Of a stretch of 64,000 bases of DNA, positions 34,001 to 44,450 are shown piece after piece. Every line of letters starts with the position of its first letter. Position 1 is the first letter of the stretch. The position numbers were made by a program, and so were the translations under genes. The notes beneath the pieces were generated by a model. The model ran no database searches, was not told where the DNA came from, and saw nothing but the letters and a program-made list of their open reading frames with translations. The DNA lies in NCBI GenBank assembly GCA_027422505.1, contig JAPQWV010000050.1:1736001-1800000 (forward strand), read 5' to 3'. Source of the DNA: Craterostigma plantagineum. Its lineage: Eukaryota; Streptophyta; Magnoliopsida; Lamiales; Linderniaceae.

Positions 34001-34865
34001 CCCTCTTCAGCGTAACTCCAGTGAACCCCTCGCCATCTTCTTCTCTCATTGCCCCATAATACCCTTTATCTTCAAACACACTTTGAGTCCTCAAACTGCA
34101 AACCATCTTATACTTGGCACTTCTCAAATTCCTTCTTATTACTAACCAAAATGGCGGCAGCACCCATACGAAAAAGGCAGTTGAGCACCATCATTGTCTG
34201 ATCTCTCCCAGGATACCAACCAGTGGAAAGTATCTCAGTGCTTAGAATCACAGCATTACACTTCCTTCGAGTCTTCATGATATTTGCAGCCATGTCTATT
34301 GCTATTGCACTTGCGCTGCACCCCATTCCGCTCAGCGTATAACTCTTAACATCCTCTCTCATTCCAAACTCGTTAACTATCATCGAAGAAAGGGACGGTG
34401 ACGGACAGAAGCCACTGCAGTTCACTATGAGCACGTCGATTTCCATCGGTGAAACTTTTGTTCTGTAAAGAAGGTCTTTGAGTACTGGGAAAAGTACCAT
34501 TTGTACTTCTTTGATGGCTTCTCCTTGGCTCGACTTTGGTGGGATGTAGAATATAGCTGGTGGAAGATAGGTTTGCTCGCTTTGCCCAGAATGTGAGAGG
34601 ATCTTCGACATGAACGAGATGCTTTCTTTTCGAGGAAATCGACTTTTTGAGCGTGTTCGAGGTATGTCGAAGATGGGACTCTGCAGAAATTAGGAGGCTT
34701 TAGACAAGAGAAATCTACCAAGTACAAAGTGGACGATGATGATGAGCTTGAAGTGTAGCGTTTGAGAATGGCTAGAACGATGAAGATTGAGGCTGCTATG
34801 CAGTGGAAGATTAGATCCCTATTTTGGACGATGAATAGAGATTGCATTGTGAAAAGGGTGAGCAT
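28091..34865 (-). CDS. KCS: 3-ketoacyl-CoA synthase (fatty-acid elongase), two exons, two single-base frameshifts as read
   Basis: FAE1/CUT1-type condensing enzyme of the ER elongase: joins malonyl-CoA to acyl-CoA to make very-long-chain fatty acids for waxes, suberin and sphingolipids. Exon 1 (34865-33990) has a hydrophobic N-terminal segment, DFSCLKPPNFCRVP, VNCSGFCPSPSLSS, the catalytic-Cys motif GMGCSAS, and STGWYPG. Exon 2 (28587-28091) has LKLLPYTEI, then LHRFGNQSSSSLWYE with the conserved His and Asn, and ends in TAG at 28093-28091. Donor GTACTA and acceptor CGCAG flank a phase-0 intron of about 5.4 kb filled with mobile DNA. Total about 457 codons, the family length. Two one-base losses break the frame, near 34625 and near 28242, both beside short G or A runs. 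Either a young pseudogene or assembly errors. Confidence 0.85.
29085..29290. repeat. Degenerate interstitial telomere-like repeat
   Basis: About 200 bp of CCCTAAA-type units, some perfect and in tandem ('ccctaaaccctaaacc', 'cctaaaccctaaaccctgaa'), mixed with variants such as CATGAAC and CATAAAC. It lies in the large intron of the ketoacyl-CoA synthase gene. Confidence 0.75.
29570..30165. other. Degenerate TACCGAAA-rich element fragment (left of the copia-like insertion)
   Basis: Words such as 'ggtatatcgaa' and 'accgaaaattttcggtacgg' reappear beyond the copia-like element at 33330-33505, which ends ACCACACCCCTA, a hAT-type terminus. The two halves probably belong to one older element split by the insertion; its left terminus is not identifiable. 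Confidence 0.4.
30166..30786 (-). repeat. 3' LTR of the copia-like element
   Basis: TGTTGTTTTAG...AGTTAACA on the plus strand, next to the polypurine tract. The first about 50 bp match the start of 32906-33307 with gaps. Confidence 0.65.
30800..32310 (-). pseudogene. Glu/Lys-rich charged region of the copia-like element
   Basis: Minus-strand frames 32310-31987, 31990-31457 and 31503-31315 overlap and continue one another. They encode Glu/Lys/Thr-rich sequence (for example KKRKKDKEIKEWIDARNSLEKYM, likely coiled-coil) without cysteine or histidine clusters. Weaker charged frames continue to about 30800. Frame changes at the overlaps suggest an originally single reading frame of some 500 or more residues. 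I recognise no catalytic domain. The composition is far from that of any neighbouring gene. It could be a captured host sequence or a rapidly evolving gag extension. Confidence 0.5.
32533..32889 (-). pseudogene. Gag N-terminal (DUF4219-type) domain of the copia-like element
   Basis: 118 codons from an ATG one base past the primer site. LTENNYARWSVEMKALL then LWEIIEDGF is the DUF4219/UBN2 signature at the start of plant copia Gag. The N-terminal leader has a PMEPTEPMVPMV micro-repeat. After about residue 100 the frame is lost, and in a neighbouring frame a KAWDLLEKAYK-like stretch continues the family pattern before the charged region. The expected zinc knuckle is not seen. Confidence 0.7.
32906..33307 (-). 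repeat. 5' LTR of the copia-like element
   Basis: 402 bp between the primer site and the GAAAA duplication. Minus-strand start TGTTGGATAAGCTCAAT. Confidence 0.7.
33308..33989. other. Remainder of the KCS intron: element fragment, minisatellite, TA repeat
   Basis: 33330-33505 is TACCGAAA-rich and ends in a hAT-like ACCACACCCCTA. 33507-33612 carries four to five degenerate copies of a roughly 24-bp unit, 'ttactgcaaaacaatgaag'. 33886-33922 is TA-rich microsatellite. No gene on either strand apart from the intron itself. Confidence 0.6.
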
Positions 34866-35692
34866 ACTAAAAATTCGAACATCTTAGCGTACATTTGGCC
34901 GTCGGATACAACAAGCTTGTGGGAGATGATATTGTTCTTCGTGGACGACATGCTTGTGGAGTGACAATAATTGCGTATATACATTTATGTAGTATAGGAA
35001 TCGACAGATTATTTGGTGTTTTTAAATCGTTTTTTTTCTTTTCCAACTTGTTGAACAACATTGCCATTCCATAAATGCTTTCTTCCGAGTCGTTGTATGT
35101 GTGCATGAAGTTGGTTGTTGGTGGGAACATCTGAAAACGTATTTATTGTAATTACTTCAAAGTCCACCGTTCTTGTCAGTGAATTTGCAGGAGCCAACCC
35201 ATCGGGGATCGATTTTAATCGCAACCAACATGTATGGGCCAACATTAGATACTCTAGTTGCAGTTCAGCATAAATTAAAACAAAAAACGTGAAAAATTCA
35301 AACACCTTTATTAGAAATTGGTGAACAAACCCATTTTAAACTAAAATTTAATTTTGGGTCTTGGCTTACCTACACAATAAAATTTGACGTTATGCGTGTT
35401 TAATGAAAAACGCACGTATATGTGTTTTTATCAAGGTTGGGATATGGTGTAATAGGACACATTTTTTTTTTTTTGTGTGTGGAGTTGGGTTATACACAAT
35501 TGAGTAGGAAAGACAAAACCTTAAGTTTGTCGTCGTTTATAATTAACGAATACAAACAAACGAATTGCGCTCACACAAGAAAAGCCTAACCGTTTAAAAT
35601 TAGACACCATTAAAATTGCAATATACAATATCAGATATCTATACTCTTATATATATATATATATATATATATGTAGTTTTTTGGAAAAAAAA
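34866..35692. other. Spacer between KCS and the NLR fragment
   Basis: This is the 5' flank of the minus-strand ketoacyl-CoA synthase gene and would contain its promoter. No clear TATA or repeat structure was recognised. A T-run (35464-35474) and an (AT)n tract (about 35649-35671) precede the NLR fragment. Confidence 0.45.
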
Positions 35693-36286
35693 AAATCTAG
35701 TCGAGTTGGACGCTTACTATGTATCAGAAGATGACGAGGAACTAAGCGACTACCGCCTCAACAATCTTGCACTTCTGCATAGGCTTCGATCCTTGAAACT
35801 AGATTTTCTTTATTGCACTTTGCACATGGAAAACATCGCCTTACCAAACTCGGTGAAGGAGTTGGTTTTGATCTGTTGTCGACTCCGCTGGGAAGACATG
35901 AACGTGGTCGGTTCGCTGCCGAACCTCCAAGTGCTTAAGCTATGCAACGATGCCTTTGTCGGGGAAGAGTGTGCATGGTCGAAGGGCAATTTCGGAAATT
36001 AAAGTACCCGAAGCTTTATGATTACGTGTTGTGGCTTGGGGAGCAGAGGCTAGTAACCTTCCTGCTCTTGAGATGCTTGCCCTTGACGAAGTGTGGCGGC
36101 TGAAGGAATTTCCGTCAGCATCAAAGATATTGATACCCTTCGTAGGATACGCGTGGGATTTTGCAATGAATGCGTCGTCGACTTAGTGAAGCAGATAGGA
36201 GGAACAAGACGACCTTGGCTATGAGATCCTTGTTGAGCTATTATATGATGAAGGTTAATTCTATCCGACGCTGTATAATTACTAGT
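35693..36286 (+). pseudogene. NLR 3' fragment (LRR end), fused to VHA-A
   Basis: Closely matches the last about 560 bp of the NLR genes, from VELDAYYVSEDDEELSDYRLNNLALLH through NSVKELVL..CRLRWEDM and GSLPNLQVL to the C-terminal region and past the stop ('tccgacgctgtataatta'). The frame breaks near 35975 (a one-base change at 'gagtgtgcatgg') and again later. Nothing upstream of the LRR is present. Seven bases after the homology ends, VHA-A exon sequence begins, so this is a rearrangement junction. It is probably the remnant of a third NLR in the array. Confidence 0.88.
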
Positions 36287-36483
36287 CGTCCATTTGCTGA
36301 TGGAATGGCTGGAGCTGCTATGTATGAACTCGTTCGTGTCGGTAATGACAATTTAATTGCAGAAATTATTCGACTGGAAGGAGATTCCGCCACCATTCAG
36401 GGTTGGTGCTTTCTGATTCCTTCGATTTCATTCTTCCTTTGCTTATGCTAAGTTGCACTATAAACAGTGCCTTCGCTTATCTA

Positions 36484-37694
36484 GGGAGAAAACCATTTTT
36501 GGTCCCGATGTTTACCCTATGGGCGTTTTGGTCCCCGATGTTTTCATTTGCCACATTTAGTCCCTCATGTTTCTTCGTTTGAACCAAATTGGTCCATATG
36601 TTAAATCCACGTTAATTTGGACGGAATAGGTTAACAATTCCGTCGCTAAAGGAAAAAAGTTTTAAAAAATGATAAGTTAAACACAAAAAATTAGGAAATA
36701 TTCCAAAAAAGGAAAAATTCAAAAATAGAGTAAAAAATTCAAAAAAAAAAAGAGATATTACAAATAAATTAAATAAAAAATAAAAAATAATAATAAAAAT
36801 AAAATAATAAACTAAAATTTAAAAATGATAGATATAAATTTAAGATTTTAAAAAATTGAAAAATAAAATATATTTATTTACTAAAAATTAAGTAAAAAGG
36901 AAAAACAAAATTAAGGATAAAAAATGCCTCTATAAGTTTTACGAAGTCCGTCCCTGCCAAGTTAATGAGGACATAATCGTCCCAATTCTCGAATTTGTTT
37001 TTAACAAATATACTGGGATGATTGCATCTCCGTTAACTGGACAGAGACGAGATGGGGAATTATCGTCAACTTTCAGTGACATTTTTATCCTCACTTATTT
37101 TTAGTTTTCAATAAATATATATTTTGTATTTTTTATTATTTATTATTTATTATTTATTATCTTTTTAGTTTTTATCTCTCTCTTTTTTTGTTTATTTTTT
37201 ACTTAAGTTATTTTAATGTTGTATTTTTTCTATATTTTAATTTGTTATTTTAATACATTTTTATTATAAATAATAAAAGTAATAAATAATAAATAAAAAT
37301 ATAAATATTTTATTATTTATTTTTATTATTATGTATCTTTTTATTATTATTATTTTTTATTTAATTTACTAGTAATATCTCTTTTTTGAATATTTTACTC
37401 TATTTTTTGAATTTTTTCCTTTTTTGGTATTTTCCCTCATTTTTATGTTTAATTTATCATTTTTTTTAACTTTTTCCTTTAGCGACGGAATTTCCGTCGC
37501 AAATGTCGCCGCTAATTTTGCGAGGAATTTCCATCGCTAAAGCTGACCTATTCCGTCTAAATTAGCGTTGATTTAACAGATGGACCAATTTGGTTCAAAT
37601 TACGAAAAATAAGGGATAAATGTGGCAAGTGAAAACATCGGGACCAAAAGCGCCCATAGGGTAAACATCGGGGACCAAAAAATGGTTTTTTCCC
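36484..37694. mobile_element. Mutator-type hairpin element in VHA-A copy 2 intron
   Basis: 1211 bp, starting GGGAGAAAACCATTTTTGGTCC and ending in its inverted repeat. The target duplication is 9 bp with one mismatch: GCTTATCTA (36475-36483) and GCTTAACTA (37695-37703). Inverted repeats reach about 400 bp into the element ('tccgtcgctaaaggaaaaa' and 'tttttcctttagcgacgga' pair), leaving a short AT-rich loop. No ORF. Confidence 0.85.
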
Positions 37695-38369
37695 GCTTAA
37701 CTACGAAGAAACATTGTTTGGATTATGAAAATAGAATTTACGTTTTTCCCCTTTCCACTTCTCTACGTACACATCTCGTGACTGAAAGGTAGTAATTACA
37801 TGAGATCGTTATTTGTCACTTCTTCTTTGTCCATAATGTACGAAGAAACAGCTGGGCTGATGGTGAATGACACTGTTCTTCGAACACACAAGGTAAGTTT
37901 ATTTTATTTCTGATTGCATTTCGGTAACTTGTTTATTTCCCATACATAGAACTAATACACGCTCGTCTGCTGAACTTACAGCCTTTGTCGGTGGAACTGG
38001 GTCCTGGAATCCTGGGAAATATCTTTGACGGCTTCCAGCTTCCTGAAATTTGCTCACATTTGTTTTTATTTGCCAGCTCTGTGTTTTCAGATAGTTAGTT
38101 TGAAATGTGTCTAATAGTACTTTGGATGCAGAGGCCTCTAAAAACAATCGCCATAAGATCTCGTGACGTATATATTCCCCGTGGTGTTTCTGTCCCAGCC
38201 CTTGACAAGGACACTCTATTGGAATTTCAGCCAAAGAAAATAGGTTCCTGAACTTGATCAATTTTTTGAGTTCCTTGTAACTTCAATACCTTGACGTGAA
38301 CTGCAGATAACACATCGGAATTTGATGCAGTGTGATCTTCATTGACAGGGGAGGGTGACCTTTTGAGTG

Positions 38370-38703
38370 TGATAGAGAAAAGACGGCGGTAGGTGATACT
38401 AACATAATAGATAACTTTTATTAGTGACGAAGAACGAAGAACAAAGAGATTAAACGATACTAATAGCTAAAACCGAGAGTTCAAGAACCAAGAACTCCGG
38501 CCCTCACGATCCGATAATCAAAGACTACAGCCCTCAAAAATCCCAAAATAAACCCGATACCCATCTTCTACGAAACTGACGCCTATATATAGGACTAAAA
38601 CCAATATTTAAACTCCTAATAAATCTCAAATACTAAATACTAGATCAAATCTAATTAAAATTCAAACTTAAATAATAATAATACTAATTATAGACTCTTA
38701 ACA
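38370..38703 (-). repeat. 3' LTR of the gag-only gypsy
   Basis: 334 bp; about 10 differences from 44117-44450. Confidence 0.9.
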
Positions 38704-38818
38704 CTATCCACCCCTCAAAAACACCATTGTCCTCAAGGCGGAAATTTGGGAATTGGTGGCATCGATGATGGTTGTCTTGGAATCAGTGATAGTAGGTTGA
38801 ATTCGTGTCCGGCCTAGG

Positions 38819-41800
38819 TGTAATACCCGTAAATTTTAATATGGGACTTAGGATGTAATTAGCGTTGTGAATTTTCAACTTAACGGAATGGAATTTGTAT
38901 TCCAACGGCCCAAATAAAGGTGTGCAAATTAGATATCTTATCCATGAAAATATTATATCATGATTTGGGCCAAGTTAATAGAAATTAAATGGATCAAAGG
39001 TGCTGAAATAATATGGCCCAAATGAATAATTAATGGACCAAATCACATGTAAAGCCCAATATAAATACTAGTGAGGCTAAAAGGTTTTCATAGCATAAAG
39101 GAATAGTATGGTCTAATAACACATAAGGCCCCAAAATAATAAATAAGGATAATGTTTGATATTTAACACAAAGGAACACACGTTAGGTTAGCCACTTACT
39201 AAATTGCCATCTACTAATCATTTTACATAAAAGAAGGTCAAGAAAAATAAACGAATATTTGGTACGAGTCTTTTATTATTAGATAACTAATATAAGTTGA
39301 ATCGAAAGGAAATTCCAAACTTTAAGAAGAATTTCGAAAGATGTAGGTAAGAATTTCGAAACTCTTAGCAAAGGTTTCAAATTCTTTAATGATGGCTTTC
39401 GAAATACCTATGATCAGGGATAAACATTAGAATAAAGGATTAGTACTAAAGAAATATTATAATAAGAGTTAATACTTGATTTAAGAAGAACATTAGATTA
39501 AAATAAACATGAGCATAGTGTAATGTCAATCATTGATCTTACACGTATGATATAGGATAAGAATGATGAACAATAATTCATTTTCTCATAGTTGAACGAG
39601 TTTTGTAGAGAGAAGGGTGAATAGTAGTCAACTGAAGCATTGGAAAGGGTATGGAATTTTACTACGGTCTTATCGTTTTAGTTTATGATTAGCATGTTTT
39701 TAGCAAGCATAAAAATTTCATAGCTCATGTTTATGTCGAACGTGTTTTATGGGGGTTTGAGTAAGTTTTGAAGTAGTGAGGAAGTTCATCACGTTTTGGA
39801 AAAGATAAAGTTTTGGTCGAGAGTTTTAAGAGTTTAGATGATGGAATTTTAATCCATGTTCGTGTGAGCTTGTAGGTTGATATGTATGATTTCGAAATAT
39901 TAGTGTTCTTGAGAGTTTATGTTATTGATATTAGAGAAGATTTTATGCGTGTATTGTCTCCTAAGTATAGGATATTTGTCAAAGGAGATTTTAATATTAT
40001 AGGAGTTAGAGATTTTCAAATACTACTATTCTTAAGATGTTTAAAGATTATCAAAAGATTTATTGTTTTAGGATTTATGATGATTTTCAAAATGTTAAAT
40101 TTTGATTTTCGAAAGATAGGATGATAAATTTTCGAAAGGTTGGTTTCGAAATAAGTTCGTAAGATAACAAAAGTTTTTCGCAAGCTTCGCAAGCTTGAGA
40201 TTTATTTTGTAACCAAGTAATTTTCGAAAGAATTTTCGAAAGAGTTTTCGAAAGAATTTTCGAACTGGCCATTCGAAGATTGTTTCGAAATCTGTTTAGA
40301 AAATTATTTTGGAAACTAACTGAATTTCGCAATTATCTAATTTTTGAAAGACAATTTTGAAGTAAGTTCTATTTCGAAACTTAGTTAAATATGATAGGTA
40401 ATTTCGATACTTAAGAAAATTTTGAATATATATAATTTTCGAAGAGTTTCAAAACTTTCATATTTTTCATATGATATTTTCACATGAGTCTTTCAGCATT
40501 TAGGTAGTTTGCATATTTTTAATAGTTATCTAATTTTACTAGTACACTGATTGTATGGTATTTTCGTAATTAAGGTCCGACAATATAGGAGGTTCACGAG
40601 ACTGTTAGGCAAATAAATCTCGGACGACAAGTAAGTGGAAATTTCACCTACAACACATAAATTAATTTATGTGCATATTTTATGTGACTATGTGCTTGGA
40701 TGAGAATATGTAACGTGTTATCTGTGTTGAATGATCCTACGTGATATGAATTATATGGAATTATGTGATTTTATGGCAACTGTGTTGGTCGTTTTATGTG
40801 AGATGCTTACTGGCGATAGTGAAATCGCATGGTGAGTTATTATTTATGATTTTGCGATGACATGGGAAACCAGTTGGTACACCATATCATGGTATATTAT
40901 GTGCACGTTTGGATTTCTTTTTATTTTGGGAAAGTGAACGTGCATTGCATTTATCGCCTGTAGGCGAGCATGGTATGTATGCATGATATTATTTATATGG
41001 CATGAGCATGTGCATACACACACTATGTGAGGGTTATCAGTATGAGATGCACAGTATATGATCGTCTGAGAACAAAATATGTTTGACGATGTTAGCATTT
41101 GATGTAGACTCACGAATGAGTCATAGCTACTTCTACAAAAGGCACCATGACGGGATGTAAGCCGTCTAACGTATTTTGTGAGGCAGGAGGAGCGACCTGG
41201 GTAGGGGCGACCTAGGTTTTACCTAGTGTAGGCCGCTCAGTGTGGAGCAACTGTCCGACAGGAGGAGCGACCTGGGTAGGGGCGACCTAGATAAAGCTAG
41301 TGTAGGCCACCCAGTGTGTAGCAACTGTCATTGTCATTAGCGGGAAGAAGCGACCTGGACGAGACACATGGTGAAAACCAGAGTGCCAGGGAAGGCGACC
41401 GCTAGATAGAGGGGCGACCTGGCGAATGGTGACCTAGGGAATAACCCTAAGTTTAGCCTAGTCAGTGTGGGCCACTATCGTATTTTATCCGTATAGGATT
41501 GAGCTCATGATATGATGGTGTGCGTAGTAAGTAGCTAAGGGCCCTGAGAGAATGAGAAAAATGAGAGAAATGAGAAAAGAATGAGAATGATACGAGAATA
41601 CGAGCGTTAGTAAGCATTGGCGCGGATGCCTTTGCTATTTTGGCACGTGCATACATGCATATTTCCACTTACTGAGCTTTATAGTTCATTCCACGTTTTA
41701 TGTGTTGTAGGTACGAACAAGTCGGACGTTGAGACACGTCACGACTAAGGCAGGCTGATGGCGGTGACTCCACGTACTTTTGAGGGCTGGGCGTACATGG

Positions 41801-42005
41801 ATGCGACCTGAGGGTGTTATTATTGTGTTCGAAATATTGTAATGTGTGAGATTAAGATTCTTGTAAGATAAGATGAGTGCTAAATAAATGTGTGTGAGTG
41901 TATAATATTAATTTATTAAATAAGTGTTTTTTTTAAATCGGGTCTTCCGCAGCTTACGTTGCGAAAAATCCGCCAAACTAGTTATAGAAAATGTGGGGTG
42001 TGACA
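38819..42005. mobile_element. Solo LTR of a large LTR retrotransposon, nested
   Basis: TGTAATACCC...GTGTGACA, 3187 bp, with the perfect 5-bp duplication CTAGG (38814-38818, 42006-42010). No coding region, no primer site and no second LTR. The termini resemble long chromovirus (Tekay/Del-type) LTRs. It contains AATTTTCGAAAG-type repeats at about 40220-40270 and a tandem repeat at 41186-41330. It landed at the very tip of a hAT element, whose terminal TAGG is duplicated. Confidence 0.75.
41186..41330. repeat. Tandem repeat inside the solo LTR
   Basis: Two copies of a roughly 75-bp unit starting 'caggaggagcgacctgggtaggggcgacctag', with partial GCGACCTGG units continuing to about 41440. Confidence 0.8.
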
Positions 42006-42006
42006 C

Positions 42007-42860
42007 TAGGGGTGTTCAAACGGTAATTACCATACCGTACCGTACCGAACTTCCGGTAACCGAAATGTTCGGTTATGAAAATATCATACCGAATACCGAA
42101 CCGAAGTTATTCGGTTCGGTTCGGTAATTACCGAAGCAGTTCGGTTATTTTCGGTAATTAACCAAGAAAACCGAAGTAAATTAAAAAAAAAACGAAAAAT
42201 GGCTAAAAAATGAAATAAAGCCATAGACTAAGCAGAAACCATTTCTTGATATGGACAAAGCCACCCAACCCAATATGCTGTGTTCTTGCAAAATCATTCA
42301 CCAAACAAAAGGAAAAAAAAACGCAATCTCTCTAACAATTCTCAAACGAACCGAAAAAGAACAAGAAAACAATGATTGCTTCGTATTAAAACCACTGAAC
42401 CCAACCCAATACGATACGGAATAGTGATAGAATAGGTATTCAACACACCTGAACTGGCTCGGCTCGACTGCTCGACCGGAAAGAATCACTGACCAACGCA
42501 ATTCAGTGCAGAGATAGAGTATGAGAGGAATTCTATTTTGTTAGGTTTCGATCGATACTGTTTTTTTTTTGGGAGGAAACTTATTTTTTTGTTGAAGAGG
42601 CCAAGAGGGGGAAGATTCAATTGGGCTGGGCCAATTTTACTGGGCTATGACGGACTGATTGTAATTTGTATATATAATATTATATATGTTTTTTATATAT
42701 ATAAATTGTTCGGTACATCGGTATATTTCGGTTAACCGGTGTACCGTACCGAAATAACCGAAAATTTTCGGTTTTGTTTTTTTATTACCGAATACCGAAC
42801 CGAACCGAAATTTCGGTATCGGTTCGGTACGGTCGGTTTACCAACTTTTGAACACCCCTA
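42007..42860. mobile_element. Non-autonomous hAT element inside the gypsy gag
   Basis: Terminal inverted repeats TAGGGGTGTTCAAA / TTTTGAACACCCCTA; the subterminal regions are dense in GGTTCGG / CCGAACC and GGTAATTACC words. Flanks share TCCGGCC (38808-38814 and 42864-42870), an imperfect target duplication. Its last three bases (CTA, 42858-42860) read TAG on the minus strand and terminate the gag frame. Confidence 0.75.
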
Positions 42861-43980
42861 GACTCCGGCCTGACTCGCCTTATCACTCTCCTCTTCTTCC
42901 TCTTTGTCCTCCCATGCGATAATCATTTGAAATTCTTTATTCAAGCACACATGATCACGCCCGTAGGGTTGTCTACAGCGGAAACAAAGCCCTTTAGCCC
43001 TTAAATCTTGAAACTCGCGGTCGGATAAGCGACGAAAGGGTCGAGTATGTGTTGGCTGATGTGATGGTTGTTTTCGATCTACTAGTGAATCGTAACGAAC
43101 TAATCCTTTCTCTTCACGAAGACATCCTATAATCTCGTCTTTTCTTGGTCCATTGTCATCAACGATTGATGTTGTCATGCTGCTGTGGCTTGGTAATTTA
43201 GGCGATGTTTGAGATTCCCGTATGGTCAAGGGCCAATTTTGAGAGTAGCGTGTGGTTGGAGAGGGAACACGCAGTTGGGCCGTGCGTGCGGGTAATTGGT
43301 GATTAGGCGAGCGCTTGATCATATAGTCCTCATGTCTTTGCCTCAACAGTTTTCGCTCGACACCGCGAGCAAGTTCAAAAGCATTTTCAACTGAATACGG
43401 GCTTAAAATTGAAACCTCATCTCTCAGTGTTGTATGCATACCCATCAAGAAGAAATCCAAGTGCTGATAGGCCGGAATATCGGGCAAATTCGATACCATG
43501 CGGATAAATTCGTGAAAGTATTCATCGATCGGGCCAGTTTGGCGAACGCTTGCGAGTCGTTGCACCGGGCGACCCGCATATTGGTTGTCGAAGGTGTCAA
43601 TCAATTTGCGTGTGAAAACCTCCCACGTGATATTAGGTTGGGTCGTCAATAACCACCGAATCCATGTTGTTGTCGTTCCCTCCATGCATATCATCGCACA
43701 CGAGATCCACTGAGTCGTTGGAATTTTATTGAGGAAAAAATACTGATTAGCTTGGGCTAGCCATCCATGGGGATCCGTGCCGTTAAACGATGGTAGTTCC
43801 ACGCGACGTTGGACCATCGCTGGTAGAGAGTCACCCCTTGGTCACGGCTTCTGGTGGCGGGTCTGGTTGTGTGGTTTTCGCCTTTAATAGTGCTAACACC
43901 TCCTTCATCTGTGCACTTAGTGCTTTCACGGTCTTCTCTAACCCTTTGAAATGCTCGTCTGACGAACGAGTGACGACCAT
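42858..43980 (-). pseudogene. Gypsy Gag, one frameshift, 3' end truncated by hAT
   Basis: The start ATG is at 43980 (MVVTRSSDEHFKGLEK). A one-base gain in a G-run near 43838 shifts the frame, and the rest is open from about 43829 to the TAG at 42858. Retrotransposon-gag domain: PSFNGTDPHGWLAQANQYF, then FTRKLIDTFDNQYAGRPVQRLASVRQTG and EYFHEFIRMVSNLP. The zinc knuckle is CFRCRQPYGRDHVC, of the type found in plant chromovirus-like gypsy Gag. No pol follows. Confidence 0.88.
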
Positions 43981-44116
43981 TTTTTTTTTTCGGGCGATGA
44001 ACAAGTAACTTTTTGCGATGAACAGTAACTCGGCGAGGGGTTCAACGGCAGCGGTGAACAGTGTTTACAAAGATGAATAGTCCTTGGCGGGGGTTCGGCG
44101 GCAGGTCGGACCAATT

Positions 44117-44450
44117 TGATAGAGAAAAGACGGCGGTAGGCGATAATAACAGAATAGATAACTTTTATTAATGACGAAGAACGAAGAACAAAGAGATTAA
44201 ACGATACTAATAGCTAAATCTGAGAGTTCAAGAACCAAGAACTCCGGCCCTCATGATCCGATAGTCAAAGACTACGGCCCTCAAAAATCCCAAAATAAAC
44301 CTGATACCCATCTTCTACGAAACTGATGCATATATATAGGACTAAAACCAATATTTAAACTCCTAATAAATCTCAAATACTAAATACTAAATCAAATCTA
44401 ATTAAAATTCAAACAAAATAAATAATAATACTAATTATCGACTCTTAACA
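44117..44450 (-). repeat. 5' LTR of the gag-only gypsy
   Basis: 334 bp, next to the GAGTG duplication and the resumed VHA-A exon. The inner flank (TTTGGTCCGACC on the minus strand) should hold the primer site but matches no tRNA I recognise. Confidence 0.9.

Larger units (their letters stand above)
38370..44450 (-). mobile_element. Gag-only Ty3/gypsy LTR element in a VHA-A exon
   Basis: 334-bp LTRs (38370-38703 and 44117-44450, TGATAGAG...CTTAACA on the plus strand, i.e. TGTTAAG...CTATCA in element orientation). The perfect 5-bp target duplication GAGTG (38365-38369, 44451-44455) splits the VHA-A exon between GEGDLL and GGDLYA codons. In element orientation the order is LTR, gag (43980-42858), then, across a nested hAT and solo LTR, a short 3' tail and a polypurine tract, GAGGGGTGG, before 38703. 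Protease, RT, RNase H and integrase are absent, so it is a deletion derivative moved in trans. Confidence 0.9.

Noticed and set aside
36170..36451. Plus-strand 93-codon frame joining NLR tail and VHA-A
   Set aside because: A chance fusion across a rearrangement junction reading only part of one VHA-A exon; no start or splice support.
43434..43652. Plus-strand 72-codon frame
   Set aside because: Antisense shadow of the gypsy gag.
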